Part shown: piece after piece, positions 33,411-45,179 of the stretch
How the letters are laid out: each line of letters opens with the position of its first letter
Numbering within the stretch: position 1 is the stretch's first letter
NCBI GenBank assembly: GCA_011037195.1
Contig: JAAEAF010003762.1
Span: forward strand, 62,001-126,000
DNA length: 64,000 nucleotides
Origin: Triatoma infestans
Taxonomy: Eukaryota > Arthropoda > Insecta > Hemiptera > Reduviidae
Direction of reading: 5' to 3'
Program-made: the position numbers and the translations under genes
The notes under the pieces: generated by a model
Database searches by the model: none
What the model was told of the DNA's origin: nothing
Seen by the model: the letters and a program-made list of their open reading frames with translations, nothing else

Positions 33411-36400
33411 ATGATTGACAGGGTAGAAATGGTTCAGGTTAACTTGCAGCATAGCAAAGATGCAACGGCTAACTTATGCTGTTGTATTGCTAAGTTGCAT
33501 ACATATTTTATTTTAATACAAGAACCTTATGCCTTTAAAGGTTTGGTTCGAGGATTGAGTGTGGTTGATGGCAGACTGTTCGTGGCGGATGGCGGGGACA
33601 TTCCTAGGGCATGTATTCTTGCCAGTCGGAGTGTCGACGCTGTCCTGCTTCGACAGTTCTGCTCTCGGGACTTGGTGGCGGTGAGGGTTGGGCTGGGGGT
33701 TGGTGGGCGTCGTCGCGACGTAGTTGTGGCTTCGGCTTACTTCCCCTATGATGGCCCCTCTCCTCCTCCTCAGGAGTTCATGGGTTTGGTTCGGTATTCG
33801 GAGACCAATGACATACCTATTATAATAGGATGTGACGCGAATGCACATCATGTTGTCTGGGGCAGCAGCGACACCAATGGTAGGGGTCGCGCTCTCATGG
33901 ATTTCCTGGTGGGCACGCGATTAGAGGTCCTGAATAGGGGTACTGAACCCACTTTTGTTACTAGGATTAGAAGACAGGTTATTGATATTTCCCTTGCTTC
34001 TAGGAATTTTAGTGGTCTGATTAAGGATTGGAGGGTGAGTCCTGAGGCTTCCATCTCCGATCACAGGATGATTAGGTTTAGTCTGGGGATTGATCCAATT
34101 ACCCTGGCTAGTTATAGGAATCCCAGGAGGGCGGATTGGGGTTTATATTCTAGAATTATTGAAGATAAACTGACTATCCAATCAGAAGCCCCTGATGGCA
34201 TAGAGGAATTGGAAAGGGAGGCTGGTATTCTTCATGAACACATTAGATCCTCATTCGAGGAGTCTTGTCCTCCCAAGGTGGTTAAGGATAGTAAGAATCC
34301 CTGGTGGTCTTCTTCGTTGGAAAAACTGAGGAGACAGGTAAGGGGCTCATACAGGAAGGCTGTCCTTGCTGATTCTTCGGAATCATGGGATAGTTATAAC
34401 AGTATTAAAAGAGCATATAAATATGCTCTGAGGAGAGCCAAGAGGAATTCCTGGAGATCCTTTTGTGAGGATATAAATTCGTTCCAGGAATCATCTAGAT
34501 TGGTACGGATTCTTAGTAAGGATAGGGACAGTCAGTTAGGTACCCTACGATACCCTGATGGTTCCTTTACAGGGGGGGAAGGGGAGACACTGCAGCTTTT
34601 GCTTGATACTCACTTCCCGGATAATATTGGTTTAAATGCTGCTTCGTCTTTGGTGGGTGGTAGGAGATGGGACCTTGAAGATGTATCCACCTTAGATGAG
34701 GTTGTCACACATGATAGAGTTAGTTGGGCAGTACAAAGTTTCTCACCTTTCAAGTCACCTGGACCGGACGGGATTTATCCTTGTCTGTTGCAAAAGGGTG
34801 GGGACGTGCTGACGAAGGTATTGTTAAGATTGTTTAAAGGATGTTTGATGTTTGGTTATGTACCAACATTATGGAGAGAAGTAAGGGTAGTCTTTATTCC
34901 CAAGCCGGGAAGAAATGACTACTCCGACCCCAAGGCATTTAGACCCATTAGTCTTATGTCTTTCCTCTTGAAAACTTTGGAAAGGTTGGTGGATAGGTAT
35001 ATTACTGATGGCCCATTAAGGGATCATCCACTCCATCCTAACCAACATGCTTATATTGTGGGTAAGTCGACAGAGACTGCATTACATTGTCTCGTCGGAA
35101 GGATAGAATCTGCTTTGGAAATAAAAGAATATGCCCTAGGGTGTTTCTTTGATGTTGAGGGGGCATTTGACAGAGTATCGTTTGATGCTCTGGAAGATGC
35201 CTTGGTACGAAAAGGTATACATCCCGTCTTAATCAATTGGATAGGTGTCTATCTTAGGAGTAGGGTTATACAGGTTTCCCTTGGCGGGCGCACCATGATA
35301 GTACAAGTGGGGAGAGGTTGCCCTCAAGGGGGTTGTCTCTCACCTAAGTTGTGGTGCGTCGTCATGGATGACCTTTTGGTTAGGATGAATTCATCGGGAT
35401 TTTATGTGCAAGCATATGCCGATGATGGTGTTATTTTATTGTTAGGGCGCTGTTTGTCCACTATTTCGGACCTAATGCAAAGCGCCCTTAACATGGTGTA
35501 TTGTTGGACACAGGATAAGGGTCTTTCTATTAATCCTATTAAGACCCAGGCAATTCTATTTACTCATAGAAGGAAGATAGTAGGTTTTACACCTCCTAGG
35601 TTGTTAGGTACTTCCATACAGGTTAGCAAATCAGTGAAGTTCCTTGGAGTAGTTCTCGACAGTAAATTGAACTGGTCGGAACATGTTAAGACACAACATC
35701 AAAAGGCGATAATCTCCTTTTGGCAATGTCGAAGAGTTGTAGGTAAGAACTGGGGAATCACTCCCAAGATGATGTTCTGGATTTATTGTATGGTCATTAA
35801 ACCTAGATTGGTATATGCGGCTTTGGTGTGGTGGCGTCGCATTGAAACACGATCTGCTAGGCAGCTGTTGGAAGAAGTCCAACGCTTGGCTTGTCTGGCG
35901 GTGACTGGAGCGTTTCGGACGACACCGACCGCATCTATGGAGACTTTGTTAGGGATTCCACCTCTTTTTGTGGAGGTGAAAAACCAGGCAATGAAAGCCT
36001 GTTATAGAATTAAACAGGCAGGTTTTTGGCAGGGTAAGCGATATGGTCATTCTATCATTTATCGTGAGATGCTTTTAAGGATTCCCATTACAGGTTTCCC
36101 TTCTGATAGGAATTTGAAGACTTTTGTCTTTGGTCATTCCTACAGGGTTAGGTTGCCTTCTAGGGAAGATTGGTTAACCCTGGGTCCGTCTGGTGTGATT
36201 CCTGAGAATTATCTCCGATGCTACACGGACGGTTCCAGGATGGATGGTAGGTCTGGGGCTGCCGTCTATTTTGAGACGGGAGATCATTGGTAGCGCCTCT
36301 TGGTGAGTGGGCCACCGTTTTCCAGGCTGAGGTTTATGCAATTCTTTGCTGTATTTTGGATGAGAGGGTGCGTAACACTAATTTAAAAGGTGTTTGTATC

Positions 36401-37071
36401 TGCTCGGATAGCCAGGCTGCGTTGAAGGCGCTTAATTCATGTGTCTTCACTTCCACATTGGTGTTGGAATGTTCTAAAAGACTGGAAGATCTTTCTTCAT
36501 TAAAGGATGTGCTTCTGGTCTGGGTTCCAGGTCATATGGGAATTTTTGGGAATGAGGAGGTGGATAGGTTTGCCAAATTAGGTGCCTCTCTCCCTTTCAT
36601 TGGTCCAGAGCCTGCTGTTGGTGTGTCTTCTGACACATGTTTGTCGGGCTTTCAGACGTGGATGACCTCACAGCACTCATCCTTATGGATGAGTGCAGTG
36701 GGTTGTCGGCAGTCTAAAATGCTCATTGGGGGCCCGGACGGAGCTTTGAGTAGTGGGGTCCGATGTCTTTCACGGACCTCCCTCAGGTATCTGGTTGGAT
36801 TCCTCACTGGGCATTGTGGTTTAAGGAGACATCTCTATATAATGGACTTGTGCCTGACCCTTTTTGTAGAGTTTGTGAAACTGAGGAGGAAACACCCATG
36901 CATTTGATGACGAATTGTTTGGGTTGTGAGGAGATTAGGTTTAGGACCTTCGGCCGGAATAGGATGTCGGTAGAGGATCTTAAGCTGTGTCCTTTTAAGG
37001 TTTTGGTCCGATTTGTTCGGTCTGTTGTGAAACTTAGATGGTTAAAACCTGGGCCTGGATTTTCATTCTAG
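33411..37071 (+). pseudogene. Endonuclease-reverse transcriptase-RNase H polyprotein of the LOA-like element (two frameshifts)
   Basis: The first frame runs 33411-36293 (960 codons). Residues 1-230 are an AP-type endonuclease that nicks target DNA: N11, E38, Y110, D142-x-N144, D192, and S216-D217-H218. The RT follows: SPFKSPGPDGIYP near 445, IPKPGR and FRPISLMSFLLKTLERLVDR near 490-520, FDVEGAFD near 580 and the catalytic AYADD at 668-672. RNase H opens with YTDGS (938-942). The frame then breaks at 36288-36290 by what looks like a one-base deletion. RNase H continues in the next frame (36287-36840) with QAEVYAI, CSDSQAALK and EEVDRFAK, supplying the other acidic residues. A second one-base loss near 36847 (atgga for atggga) moves coding to the third frame, which holds the C-terminal CRVC...H...C zinc-like motif and ends at 37071. 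The start could also be the internal ATG at codon 7. RT and endonuclease are intact. Confidence 0.9.
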
Positions 37072-37170
37072 TCCCAGTGGTAGGTATTCTTTAGGGGTAG
37101 CTATATGGGCCCGAGGGGGCTTTGGATAGCGTAGGGTTTACTTCCCTCCCCTTTTGGGAATAATAATAAT

Positions 37171-37182
37171 AAGACTTCGCTG
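37171..37182. repeat. Target-site duplication, right, of the LOA-like element
   Basis: aagacttcgctg, directly after the (TAA)n tail. Confidence 0.9.
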
Positions 37183-37790
37183 CAAACTTCAAGACCTTTA
37201 TATCCGGTAAAAAATCAATTTGAAACATTTTGCTATATGGCAATACTTCCTCAAATAGCAATAATATTGCAGTAGACGACAGAGATGAAATTTGAAGTGT
37301 AACCAATCTGAATTTTAAACGGAAAAGCAAGACATAAATTTGTTAGTTTAAAATATGCAACTTTTTTATAAAAAAATACAACAGCTTTACTGGAAAACTA
37401 GAATTTATTTACTAGTTCACAGAAGTTCAATTAGCAGCTGACAATTGTATAAAGTAAAAGACATATACACAAAGAATGCAAATGTATACAGAGTTATGTT
37501 TCGGATCAGTGTTGAAAAAAACCTTTGCAACAAGATACAATGTGGCCAACTAACCCAGATGAACAGGAAAATCGTCCGGGTTACTGTTATGTTAGCCAGA
37601 CTGTCGTACATCCTCTTTTGTTTATATTCATGAAGCATATATTTTTTTTACTGTATATATGCTTTAGTATTTTGCATTTTTAGCTATACTACGCTAATGG
37701 GTATGAATATCTTTTCTTCTGACCTGTGGAAGTGCCAGAGAACATGAAGAAATCTGCCGCTGCAGTTACTTGCTCTAGATAAACTTTAAG
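37183..37790. other. Unassigned stretch
   Basis: Continuation of the pre-insertion locus. AT-rich; no gene recognised. Confidence 0.4.
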
Positions 37791-37915
37791 AATTTTATGG
37801 AGAAATGTGTGAAACACTCACATAACTCTCTCTCAGTGAATTCTCACAAATCAAACTGATACATTTTCTTAAAAGTTTGAATTTTTCACAAAATGGTAAG
37901 ACACCTGTGTATTGG
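37790..37915 (-). repeat. Repeat A right-end fragment, minus strand
   Basis: gtgtgaaacactcacataac followed by tctctctcagtgaattctca and a short piece of the adjoining module. Confidence 0.6.
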
Positions 37916-38139
37916 ATCAGATGTCTTGAAGAGGGATTTGATGTGATGAATAGGTGGATGTTAGTTAGAGAGTTGTTACTCGAAATACGAACTACTGAAT
38001 TTACGAAAATAGACTATATTTTAACAATAATTTAAAGTGTTTGAAATAATAACTACAATTAATTTAAAGCGATTGAAATAGTAACTAAGATGCACAACTG
38101 TAAATGATTATGAGTAATAATAAATATATGTTTAAACCT

Positions 38140-38640
38140 TGAACACCTTGAATGATGCGCTCGCGAAACTGCTTGAACTGACGTGAACTGATGTCTGAAC
38201 GTTGAATCCTGATTTGATACTGATGCCCTCCTCTAGTGGAGCGAAGCTTATATTGGTATTACTCACACATTGACAGGCGTGTAAGCACGAGCCACACTAA
38301 AACATCTCTTGTAGTGTGTTGACCCTAGGTCTTGAATAGGTCGGTGACCAGGGTGAGTTAGGTCAGTGACCAGTGTGGCGACAGACGGTGGCCCGTCGGT
38401 GATTAACAAAGACTGTTTGTATCCAGGTGGCCTTTTGAGTGTTCGTTGACCCTTGTATGAAGGGAATATAGGCCAAGTGGCTTCTGTATACTGGCCGTAT
38501 AATGACCCCTCTTTGAAAGGGTTTTAGCGGGTTTTCTTTAGCGGTGGTCCTTTGACCGTGCACTGACCCTCGTTTGAAAGGGTTTCTGTTTGCCGCGGCT
38601 CTTGACCTGAAGATAGCGCCTGGCTGGAACCACTAGTTAT
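38140..38640. other. GC-richer insertion with degenerate internal repeats
   Basis: Contains three spaced copies of a TGACCC-(5-7 nt)-TGAAGGG/TGAAAGGG motif (near 38448, 38499 and 38563) and two copies of ggtcrgtgaccagtgtg/ggtg (near 38338 and 38363). No ORF of note. Probably part of an unclassified transposon. Confidence 0.4.
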
Positions 38641-40360
38641 AACTTATTTAAAAATTATATCTTTTTCTTCTTGTTATCACATTGCTATCACATTACACCT
38701 GTAGCTCCACCAACAGAGGGAAATGGACTATCCACTTCTTCGGGGATTTCGATATTCTTTGCGGCATCACTACACGAATAACACTTATACAATCATACAA
38801 TACATATATAACCTACATACAGATATAACATTCACCCACTATTATATAAATTACAGAGTCTATATTGTATGAAACACACTGTCACTTAAGGCAGCCTACA
38901 GTAGATAAACTGTGGAAAACGTTTGCTTTACGATTATAGTTATTCCCCACTACATTCTAACATTTAGGAACCAAAAAATGTAATGAAATGTCATTATGGA
39001 AAAAATAGTTAAATCTTAGGCTGTGCAGAACACCAGAGAAACTAACTTTCCCGGGACTTATTTTTTCAAATAAAAATGATAGATTCCAACCTTAAAGAAA
39101 ATCTTGGGTACCCTTTGGTGAAAATAGCGGAAAACAAAAAAAAAAATCAATTAATTAAAAGAAATGTTGATCCCAAATATAATGTGATGATCAGCACAAA
39201 CTAGTGACTCTTGAAAGACGAAAACACCTTGAAAGGTGCACCTCTGGACCGATTAGAGAAAGCAATCGTTCGTTGTAGATGACCCAATGTTGAACTGTGC
39301 CTCACAAACTAATCAAATACAAGTCTTAGTACGAACAAACAAGCTCCGATTGGCAACAAATGGTAGAGGACCAATTGTCGAAGAAAATAAATATCCTCCG
39401 CACATTAGGGGAAAAATAAATTAGGCAGGTCCAGAAATTGATGGATTAATCAGATTGGGAAAAGAATCCTCAAGTGGCGCTATTTTGGATTTGTTTTGCA
39501 ATACGCTCTTGTTCACACGTATTAGTCGAGATCTCGGGCTAATTTATTGTTGAGTAATATCACTTTATGTCGCTTGTGAGAAAAAATAATGGCTGCTTTT
39601 TACTTTTTCTCATTTGTGATTAAAAGTGTAACTTCACTCACTACTTTTGATATATTTGTCATTATGACACGGTTGGAGAAGAAAATGATTTTTTTTAATA
39701 AACAATTTTCGAGTCTTTGTCGGTGGATTGCTACTGTTATTGTAAATTATCCTTAGTTTATACTTCTATTTATTTAGTTATTAATTTATTAAAAATACTT
39801 AGAACGAATATAAACTATAAAATTTCTATAAAATTTGTGATAGCAATTTATTTACCATACATATTTTTGTTTATCAAAGTAAATTATTACATTAATAAAA
39901 CAATATTTATGTTACAATGGACAACTTTCACAAGGTTCTGCATATTTGGGAGGGCAACACCCTCAAGAAAATTCTTTGGGGGCGTTGGAGATTAAGGGTA
40001 CTTTAAGATATTGCAGTCAGGTCAGTAGATTACAGCATTTTTAGGATATGTTTTTTTTTTAAATTGTGGGGGGATAAGAGCTAGATTTGCTTAGGTGCTT
40101 AGGCACCCATCAAAAATAATAAAATAAACCACTAGAATCGCATTTCGGTGGACCTAGCGATAGGTAGTATCGGAACAGAATTATTTAGAATCTGATCTCC
40201 TGTTGTTATCTAAACGGAATACAAAGTTGGAAGTACCTAGATTTTTTTGTTTTTTTTGTGCGAAACATTCACCAAGGAGAAATATTACTATGTTCAAAAT
40301 GCTATTCTGAGATAAGATCCCTACTGAAGGAATTCTAAATCAGACTGTGTATATAATAAA
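38640..40360. other. Unassigned stretch
   Basis: No gene recognised. A diverged repeat A piece may lie at about 38990-39150 (minus). The 92-codon ORF at 39717 is AT-driven. Confidence 0.35.
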
Positions 40361-40407
40361 TTAAGAATCAATGCCGAACCTTGTTCCAGCAAATTTGAAT
40401 CGTACCA

Positions 40408-40451
40408 ACATATGACGAGTGAATATGAAACATATGACGAGTGAATATGAA
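40408..40451. repeat. 22-bp tandem duplication
   Basis: acatatgacgagtgaatatg occurs twice, head to tail. Confidence 0.9.
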
Positions 40452-40459
40452 GTTCAAGC

Positions 40460-40850
40460 ATAGAGATGATGCACAAGAATGTAACCAAAATTTATCACCA
40501 AGTTTTCGAAGATCTTAGATCTAATCCCGTTCCGTATTATCACTAAAAACCCAGTAAATTATTGCAGGTAGGATTTATAAAGAATTAATGAGATGAAACA
40601 TTAATTACGGATCGGAGTGTCGCCCACAACAGACCTGACAATTAGTTGACAGAATCAAAAAGTTGGCGGAAATTTTCAACATCTCAGTCCCAAATGAGGG
40701 AAAACACCGTATACGATGGGAAAATAAGAAAATAGTCCTGGTGATAGAAGAGCTCAACTGCCTTGATACCACTGCAAGGGGCTCCAACACTCGGTTATTT
40801 TGGATACTACCAGAATTGGGAGGAAATGTTTAAATATTTCCTAAAAAGGA
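40460..40850 (+). pseudogene. C-terminal fragment of a retroelement with a restriction-like endonuclease
   Basis: No long frame survives, but translated pieces in order read KIYHQVFEDL, NPVPYY, then ITDRSVAHNRPD near 40611. This resembles a conserved C-terminal block of invertebrate RT proteins (IYHQ..., VPYYKY, ITDRTI..NRPDI...), whose RPD...D pattern is that of the restriction-like endonuclease of R2/R4/CRE-type non-LTR elements. Stops and frameshifts are frequent, so this is an old remnant. Confidence 0.4.
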
Positions 40851-41190
40851 TTGGAGAGAAAAATCTTCCGCTTTGGAACTTTATAAGAGAGTGGAATAAT
40901 AATAACAATAATAGTAATAATAATGAAAAGATATAATAGTGAAATTTTGTTATAATATAAAAAATATTATCATAATACTATATTATAATATTATAATAGC
41001 AGTGTTAATGACGTATGTATCATATTCATTATATCTTTTCATTTCTGTAAACCATTCATTGTAATCCTATGTAGTTTATATCAGAAATAATCTATTCTGA
41101 GAGGAAAGCTATGAAGTATTATAAAATAGAATTAATATTACAATATAATAGAAGATCCAATAGTCCTAGTTATTAATAATTCTAGTGCAT
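40850..41190. other. AT-rich stretch
   Basis: Contains an aataataacaataatag-type simple region near 40895-40925; otherwise unassigned. Confidence 0.45.
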
Positions 41191-41194
41191 TGTG

Positions 41195-41535
41195 AATTTC
41201 ATAATTTTTCCCATGAGTGGCCCGCAAGGTTTTGTGTTATCGACCAGTATCCAGTATATATTCGCCCACCTTCAGGATCTCTTGATATCAAGATGTTAAT
41301 GCCACAGATTTTGGTAAGGCAAAAATCAGCTCACACACTGCTTTTGGGAAAACGTTTGCAGGACATGGGGTTTATAGTGGGTGAATTTGTTTCTGATTAG
41401 GTCATATGGTGCCCTTTTTTTTAACTTATGATGTTTTTGGTTTGTACTGTGAATTGTACGAAGTGAAATACCTAGAAGTATTGTAGATACTGTAGCATGA
41501 TAAGAATTATACATTCGTAAGTTAATTATATAAGT
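41195..41535 (-). mobile_element. Penelope-type remnant, third subfamily, copy 1
   Basis: A degenerate hammerhead motif is followed by a conserved flank (tttctgattagg, a T-run, ttttggt, tgtactgtgaattg, gaagtgaaata, agatactgtag) that recurs in the same order at 46265-46570. Confidence 0.55.
41238..41280 (-). ncRNA. Hammerhead-like motif (degenerate)
   Basis: The minus strand reads gatcctgaaggtgggcg and later actggtcgataac. The core has CUGAAGG (last A changed), stem II has lost its partner strand, and GAAA is gone; GUC-GAU remains. Inactive relic. Confidence 0.4.
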
Positions 41536-42690
41536 GCGCCGATTTCACGTATGCATAAGACTACAAAATCAAATGGTGACAGGAATAGCAAGAGATAGAA
41601 AGAGGTAAGAATGGAAAGGCAATATAATTTAGGAGCTAATGATGGAAGATGGACTAGGAAAATGGTGCTCCAGAAAACTGAAGGAAAAGCAGTAAACTAG
41701 AAAGCTCATCACCAGAGTATGTTAATATCCCAGAGTTTCAATTCTCAAACAAGCAAAAGTCACCTTTTGTTCAAATAGAGGAAGGAGAAACTGTTCAAAT
41801 TTATAAATAGACACATAACACATGACATCACAAGTTTCTATCCTACAAGAGCATTCTACAAGAATTATTGCAGAAATAAACGTATAGCGCTTTCTACTCT
41901 CATCAACCTTCTGTCGCTCAGTCACTCAGTGGCTTATATTCATTTTAACTGCGTCCTCATTAGTATTTATACTGCAAATAATGTCTTTTGTATTACAGTG
42001 AAAATTTAATAGTGAGTTACTGTCAGATGAGTGTCACTCATCAGTTAATAGAATAAATTATATTATACATGACAAGAACTAGACCTGGCCCATATCAAGT
42101 TTCAAGTTTAAAACGAAAATTCAATAAAGTTTGCAAAGGAATAGTTTAGAATCGAGAAACTTGGAACTGACAAGAGTAGTACAAGATGATGTAGGAAATA
42201 TATTATGGGAACGTAAAGTGTGATAGTGTCAATCAGAAATATGAATCAAATTTTAAAATATAACTGAACGCTATTTTGTCTAGGGCACTAGTCTATTTAC
42301 TTACTGTCAGAATGAAGACTAGTAACAGAATTTTGTTATATATATATTGGAACAATAATAAAAAATAACTTACTATATACATTTATTTACTAAAATATAC
42401 CCTCAATGGAAGGTTATTATTTTAGGTCATTATTTTAAGGTAAATTTTTGTTTCATTTCTATTGATCTCAAATCGGCTATCATTACTTTACATTAATCTT
42501 TTCCCACGAAATATTACTTGCAAATATTTACTAAAATAAAGAACCTATCCTATAATAAAACTTAGAAATCTATATACCTACTAGTTTGTTAATCTCTGTA
42601 ACTATCTATTGCTTTTATTAACAACTATATAGTTTAAAAGGGTTAAGAGAGAAGAGATTTCGAAAAGTTTACCAAATATGATTATTATTG
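41535..42690. other. Unassigned stretch
   Basis: AT-rich; no gene or named repeat recognised. Confidence 0.4.
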
Positions 42691-42825
42691 CTTTTACATA
42701 TTATGCAATTGCATGAGGATCGCGGCCTTCGAAAAAATGGCGCTTTTGATCCTACCTCGTACTGTTTTCGGATGCATAGCCATGGATTAGGTCTCTTAAA
42801 AAATAGACCTTGTTTTACGTTGCAC

Positions 42826-43130
42826 TATTATTATTAAAACTGGGTGCCTATTGGCCTTGGTCGTAAGCCTTTGTGACTTTTATCCCACCATTTTCCCCAC
42901 AAATCATCTCCCCCAGTAGTCTACTGGTTTGTCTACAATATCTTACAGTTCCACCCCCCAGGCAGTCCTGCGAGAGTGATCCCCTCCCAAATACACGAAA
43001 CCTAGTACCAGCGAAACGGGGACACTGACATAAATAGTGATACACCGTTTCCTTAACTCCACCAAGACACGCTGCAACTTGAGAACCAAATAAATAAATG
43101 AAACTGTCTGTGATGGGGCGCAAAATATCA
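42826..43130 (-). pseudogene. 3' end of a second LOA-like element
   Basis: The minus-strand frame 42848-43123 carries the C-terminal zinc-like motif (CLGGVKETVYHYLCQCPRF) followed by TRFRVFGRGSL, which aligns with RFRTFGRNRMS in the intact element at 32-37 kb. The 3' end has the same kind of triplet tail (taataataa on the minus strand, near 42828-42837). Everything upstream of this domain is missing; the fragment abuts a repeat A right end at 43130. Confidence 0.65.
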
Positions 43131-44480
43131 TCTAATTAAAAAAAATTTGGTGTAAAACACTCACCGCCAACAACCTAGGAACCGCTGCAAGATAATCCAC
43201 GAAGTCGCAATCAGTGCTTAATACGAAGCGCTTAGCCAATGAAAAATTAAAAACAAATATCATGTCTACAATTTAAGGAGAGGTTAATCACAATATTAAA
43301 AGTGATTAAAGGGACTCTGGATTTAATTTTTTCTAGAATGAGTTGAGCTTAATAGCAAGATTTTTGGATACAAAAATAGCAAAGAAAAAGTAGAAAACAA
43401 CCAGAAAATGTTGTTTAGTGCAACGAACCATACAGGAAGGACTAGAATGTACATGAGTGTACATTACAGAAGAACAGTAAGAAGTGGTAATAGTAGATGT
43501 ACAACAATAGGACAACAACAGTAAGTTGAAGTGGTGTGAGAAGTGGAAGATGTTAGGAAGGAAGAAGGAAACTCAGAAGAGGGAGACCGCAGGAAACTGA
43601 AGGGACTGCGGTTTTCTTGAGTAGAGACATCTTTTATTACTGTCATAAGTCCATTTGCTTGCTTTCTTCGTTAGTAAATGGGGATGTCTTGGCCATAGGG
43701 TGTTCTGTAACGCGCCCTTCCAACCAGTGAACTTGCATCGGCATTAACGTTCGCCAACACTAGAGTAGCGCATTATAACAATGGGTTGCTAATAATACTA
43801 ATGGAATACAACATGTCCTTTACAAAATACAACGCAAATCAAAATAAAATTAATGATTCACTTTATTCGACGCAAACAAAAAAAAAAGTATAATTATTTC
43901 AGTTGTCTAAACAATTTCAATTGTTTCATTATTTCAATAATTTCAATAATTGTATAATTATTTCAATTGTCTAAACAATTTCTGTACTATAATGAACGTC
44001 ACTCTTGATACCTTGAAAGGGTTGCAAAAAAAGAGTTCTTATTCATAAGTGAACCGGAAATCTGCAGAATTCAATTTTTAAAAATGTGACGTAGCTCTAA
44101 ATGATAAATATTCTTCAACCTTCGAAGTTTTTGTTAAATATATATTTAGTTATCGTCAACATTATCCTAGTGGAGCAATCTGTAGTCGAGCCCCTCTGTG
44201 AGAAACCGCTCTGAAATCGATTTTCTCGCAAAGAAGTTTCAAACAAACGTGATGTCTTGGTATGATGGACAGTTAGTAGACCAAGCTTAAGGAATCCCGT
44301 AATGTTTGTCGCTTACAAAAAAATGAGAAATTCGCAGAAAACTAACAAAACAAAAAAAGATATTCGTACTACCGGACAGTCCTAACAGCGGTGAGACGGA
44401 GAACAAATGCCAACCTACCAACTAGAGAATTATTTCCTTGTAGAGAGCGCCAATGATGAACAAACACTAAAGAATTTCAA
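43130..44480. other. Repeat A right-end fragment, then unassigned sequence
   Basis: tttggtgtaaaacactcacc at 43147 is a diverged repeat A right end (minus). The rest is unassigned, with a slightly GC-richer block near 43680-43760. A 64-bp-period duplication lies at 43888-43982. Confidence 0.45.
43888..43982. repeat. 64-bp-period tandem duplication
   Basis: gtataattatttca...gtctaaacaatttc occurs at 43888 and 43952, separated by short caatt/atttcaat units. Confidence 0.8.
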
Positions 44481-44489
44481 CGTATCAGA

Positions 44490-45170
44490 TTCCTCAGAAC
44501 TAAATAAAATTAAATTTCCCGGGAAAACGTTACAAAGAAAAGTGACAGGTTTTTATATGTATGGTGTTAATATTCCAAGTTTAAATGAAATCGTTATAGT
44601 CGTTATAGAGAAAATTCCAAAAATCTCAAAAACCTAGCTCTGTAAAGGATGCACTTCCGGTTAGCCGATTTTTATTCAAATTTGGAATTCTAGCAATACT
44701 TCTAATGTATATTACTATGGTTAAAGTGTATATATGGGTAAAAGTACCATACATTTTACTGAAGAGGTACTTTAGCGCAAAATTTAACGTTACTGTTCCT
44801 CCAGAATCCCCTAAAAAATAAATTTACCGCAGGAAAATGTTCCAAATAAATCGTTAAGTATTTACGTGATTAAACCGTGTACGAAATCTTTGCAGCCGTT
44901 TTCCAGAAAATCGTGAAAAACTGGAAAAAAAAAACATTCAACAAAGTTGTAGGATTTTTGGCCAAAATCTTCATGTCTCAACATGGCGCAACCGCTGGTA
45001 GTACTTCAAACCGAATACCAAGTTTGAGCTACTTGCGAGATATTCTGTTCACCATGCACATACAGATCATTCGCTAAAAATATTTCTTTTAGAACTCAGA
45101 GTACCTCAAACATGTATTTCCGGTGAAAATTCAACTTCGGAAATTTGCCTCGAACGCTAGTTTCCATTTA
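44490..45170 (-). repeat. Repeat A copy, minus strand, near complete
   Basis: Contains cgggaaaacgttacaaag, cacttccggttagccgat, a second module (gcagccgttttccagaaaat), the ccaagtttgagct block, atcattcgctaaa, acctcaaacatgtatttccg and gaaatttgcctcg. The microsatellite slot is reduced to acatacag. Confidence 0.7.
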
Positions 45171-45179
45171 GATCAATAA

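Larger units (their letters stand above)
32130..37170 (+). mobile_element. LOA/R1-like non-LTR retrotransposon, 5.04 kb, nearly full length
   Basis: Bounded by a perfect 12-bp duplication. Layout: a GC-rich leader (32130-33190), a (TTTA)n tract, an endonuclease-RT-RNase H frame from 33411, a short 3' UTR, and a tail of AAT/TAA triplets (gaataataataat) instead of poly(A). RNase H after the RT and an AP-type endonuclease before it point to the I superfamily, most like LOA or R1 in sequence feel. Its higher GC and the long intact frame contrast with the flanks and suggest a fairly recent insertion. No other element interrupts it. Confidence 0.88.

Noticed and set aside
32902..33414. 170-codon ORF as an intact ORF1 protein
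   Set aside because: Its C-terminal third is the translated (TTTA)n tract and no nucleic-acid-binding motif is visible.
38605..38632. ctgaagatagc...gctggaacc as a further hammerhead
   Set aside because: GAAA is replaced by GGAA and stem II is only 3 bp. Too weak without comparative data.
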